Assembly (NCBI GenBank): GCA_016781775.1
Contig: JADDPR010000011.1
Coordinates: forward strand, 1 to 7,506
DNA length: 7,506 bases
Direction: 5' to 3'
From: Rubrobacter sp.
GTDB lineage: Bacteria > Actinomycetota > Rubrobacteria > Rubrobacterales > Rubrobacteraceae
Shown: in pieces, positions 6,109 through 7,506 of the stretch
How the letters are laid out: each line of letters opens with the position of its first letter
How positions within the stretch are numbered: position 1 is the stretch's first letter
Notes under the pieces: model-generated
The model's database searches: none
What the model saw: only the letters and a program-made list of their open reading frames with translations
Told to the model about the DNA's origin: nothing
Program-made: the position numbers and the translations under genes

Positions 6109-6372
6109 GTGATCCTTGTAGACCGGCTCAGGAGGTACCCTTCGGGGTACTGGTGCCACATGGTCACCGACTCCACCCCGGAAGAGCTGCACACCTTCGC
6201 CCTACGCCTGGGTCTCCGGCGGGAGCAGTTCCAGCGGCACGAGCGGCTGCCGCACTACGACCTGAGGCCGCACATGCGGGAGAGGGCGCTTGCCCTGGGG
6301 GCGGAAGCCGTAAGCTCAAAGGAACTCTTCCGGCGCGGGCGCGAGGCCTTTCTCGGTGCACGCGGCCAGTGA
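6109..6372 (+). CDS. DUF4031 domain-containing protein
   Basis: This 87-residue protein matches the DUF4031 family over its length. It starts ILVDRLRRYP, has W-C-H-M-V-T-D (15-21), the helix ELHTFALRLGL (26-36), HYDL (49-52), and a final region with RALALGAEAVSSKEL (59-73). The conserved His, Asp and Tyr residues hint at a metal or nucleotide site, but no activity is established for the family. The GTG at 6109 is chosen because the family begins one residue before I-L-V-D; the frame is open further upstream but that sequence is unrelated. There is no clear ribosome site, only GGCGGT 6 nt upstream. It lies 82 nt after the zinc-knuckle gene on the same strand. Confidence 0.85.
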   Translation: MILVDRLRRYPSGYWCHMVTDSTPEELHTFALRLGLRREQFQRHERLPHYDLRPHMRERALALGAEAVSSKELFRRGREAFLGARGQ

Positions 6373-7012
6373 CGAGGAAAGCTTTACGCCACCACCGACC
6401 TCCGCCTCGCCGCTCAGGAGGAGCCGGGCGTTAGCTTCCGTGCCCGCGCCGCGAACGATACGACCTCCCTAAGAACCGCCCCCGGGACAGGGCTTGCCCG
6501 GCGGTGAACGTAAGATAGCCCGATCGCGTAGAGTCGCAGCGTGGCTAACGTCGAGTGCGAGCCCGTCGGCGTAGGACGTCCAAGTACCTCCCGCAAGTTT
6601 GGGCTGAGCCGATTACCTCGCCGAGCCGGGGCTCCGATGGATCGTCCCCCCTTCTTATCGAGGGTAAGCCCCTGAGTTTTTCGAGCATCGGTTCCTCCGG
6701 GGTTGCTGGAGATGGCGTTTGATGCAGGAAGAGGATCCCGGCACCGGGACTCCGAACAGCAGCGATTCGCATCTCTTCGCACCTCGCACCCGACCGGTAG
6801 AGCGGGGAGGCGCGATGCCTACAGCAAAGTTGGGCATCGCGCAGGGCTGAAGGAATCTCTACAAGGCAACGAGGGTTCACGCAGACCTCTCGCCGCGCGT
6901 CCTCGAGGTGCGATGGGACACAAAGGGCAAGGACACGTTCTATTTCTTCGCCTATCAAGCCTCGGAAGGGGGTACAAAGGCAGGGTCGCTTACAACATCA
7001 GGAGGAAGAAAC
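6373..7012. other. 640-nt stretch without a confident gene; structured, possibly with gene remnants
   Basis: No intact gene is supported. Seen here: a branched inverted repeat at 6475-6505 (ACCG with CGGT enclosing CCGGG with CCCGG); a tight hairpin at 6733-6753 (TCCCGG, CA, CCGGGA, with GGA/TCC below); a 10-bp perfect inverted repeat at 6810-6842; a minus-strand frame (6782-6414) with a segment faintly like a tyrosine-recombinase core-binding helix; and a plus-strand frame continuous with the DUF4383 gene from 6851. The region may be a long 5' leader of the DUF4383 gene or decayed mobile DNA. Confidence 0.5.
6810..6842 (+). repeat. Strong 10-bp perfect hairpin upstream of the DUF4383 gene
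   Basis: GCGCGATGCC (6810-6819) and its exact complement GGCATCGCGC (6833-6842) flank a 13-nt loop, and a further wobble and an A-T pair are possible inside. No T-tract follows, so it is not a plain terminator. It lies 170 nt before the DUF4383 start and may be a structured leader element or a protein-binding site. Confidence 0.75.
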
Positions 7013-7447
7013 ATGATGATTGCGCAACGCTTCGCCCAGATCTTCGGGGCGGTTTACCTGCTCGTAGGGATCATCGGGTTTCTACCGCCGCTGCTGCTCG
7101 GGACCCTGCCGCCGGGGGTTGTGGGGCCGCTCGCGGGGCTCTTGCTCGGCTTGTTCGCCGTAAACTGGTTCCATAGCCTCGCCCACCTGCTCATCGGCGC
7201 AGCGGGCCTCGCCGTCCACCGCAACCATTCGGCCTCGCGGGCCTATGCCCTCGCGCTCGGCATCGCCTACGCCGGGTTGTTCGTGTTCGGGTTGATCTTC
7301 GGCCTGAACTTCCTCGGCGGGCTTCTGCCGCTGAACGGGGCGGATCACATCCTGCACATCCTCACGGCGCTGATCGCCTTCGGGGCCTACTTCGCCTCCC
7401 GCAGTCAGGGCGGCATCGACGTAAGGCGGGCTCCCTCGGCCCGGTAA
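7013..7447 (+). CDS. DUF4383 domain-containing integral membrane protein
   Basis: This 144-residue protein has four transmembrane segments at about 8-30, 40-66, 78-104 and 110-128. It carries the DUF4383 hallmarks NWFHSLAHLLIGAAGL (51-66, with N51, H54 and H58) and NGADHILHILTA (108-119, with D111, H112 and H115). His and Asn residues within membrane helices suggest metal, haem or quinone contact, but no function is proven for this actinobacterial family. The ATG at 7013 has a perfect AGGAGG (7000-7005) 7 nt upstream. Another ATG follows directly at 7016. The reading frame is open upstream to 6851, with GTG 6908 a longer alternative lacking a good ribosome site. The gene is followed by a strong terminator at 7468, so it ends its transcription unit. 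Confidence 0.95.
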   Translation: MMIAQRFAQIFGAVYLLVGIIGFLPPLLLGTLPPGVVGPLAGLLLGLFAVNWFHSLAHLLIGAAGLAVHRNHSASRAYALALGIAYAGLFVFGLIFGLNFLGGLLPLNGADHILHILTALIAFGAYFASRSQGGIDVRRAPSAR

Positions 7448-7467
7448 CACAGCCCGAACATTCGTCC

Positions 7468-7499
7468 CGGCCGGGGCCCTTCGGGGCTCCGGCCGTTTT
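7468..7499 (+). terminator. Intrinsic terminator with UUCG loop after the DUF4383 gene
   Basis: A 12-bp GC-rich stem (7468-7479 with 7484-7495, one G-T wobble) closes a TTCG tetraloop (7480-7483) and is followed by TTTT (7496-7499). It begins 20 nt after the stop codon and should end transcription from the plus-strand genes. Confidence 0.88.
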
Positions 7500-7506
7500 G
7501 CTGATT

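Noticed and set aside
6651..6720. CTTATCGAGGG resembling the start of a SAM (S-box) riboswitch
   Set aside because: The other conserved S-box segments (GGAGGGA, GAUGAA, GGCAACC) are absent and no downstream methionine gene is present.

Overview
The window is high-GC bacterial DNA. Its gene families (DUF2795, DUF4031, DUF4383, and SDR oxidoreductases with a hydrophobic C-terminal tail) point to a Rubrobacter-like actinobacterium. That assignment is inferred from family content and base composition; there is no rRNA or other marker gene here. Layout: five genes on the minus strand fill the left two thirds (216-5300) and four short genes on the plus strand fill the right third (5555-7447). The two sets diverge from a 254-nt intergenic region (5301-5554).  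Minus strand, in order of transcription: a serine esterase of the dienelactone hydrolase / phospholipase-carboxylesterase type (5300-4599), a compact alpha/beta hydrolase (4387-3515, TTG start), a diverged SDR oxidoreductase (3420-2407), a classical SDR oxidoreductase (1840-851), and a four-helix membrane protein of unknown function (644-216). Only the hydrolase and the following SDR are close (91-94 nt). The two SDRs share a C-terminal architecture and look like old paralogues. They are separated by 566 nt that appear to hold a decayed transposase fragment on the plus strand. Two hydrolases and two reductases together suggest oxidation and hydrolysis of small or lipid-like carbonyl or ester substrates, but no substrate can be named from sequence.  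Plus strand: a 67-aa DUF2795 protein, a 60-aa protein with two DnaJ-type zinc-knuckle motifs, an 87-aa DUF4031 protein, a 640-nt stretch with no confident gene but strong inverted repeats and possible gene remnants, and a 144-aa DUF4383 four-helix membrane protein. The last is followed by a textbook intrinsic terminator with a UUCG loop at the right edge.  No CRISPR array, tRNA, rRNA or intact mobile element was seen. The observations most worth following up are the perfect palindromes inside the alpha/beta hydrolase gene, the structured leader and open upstream frame of the DUF4383 gene, the shared SDR tail, and the two possible mobile-gene remnants.
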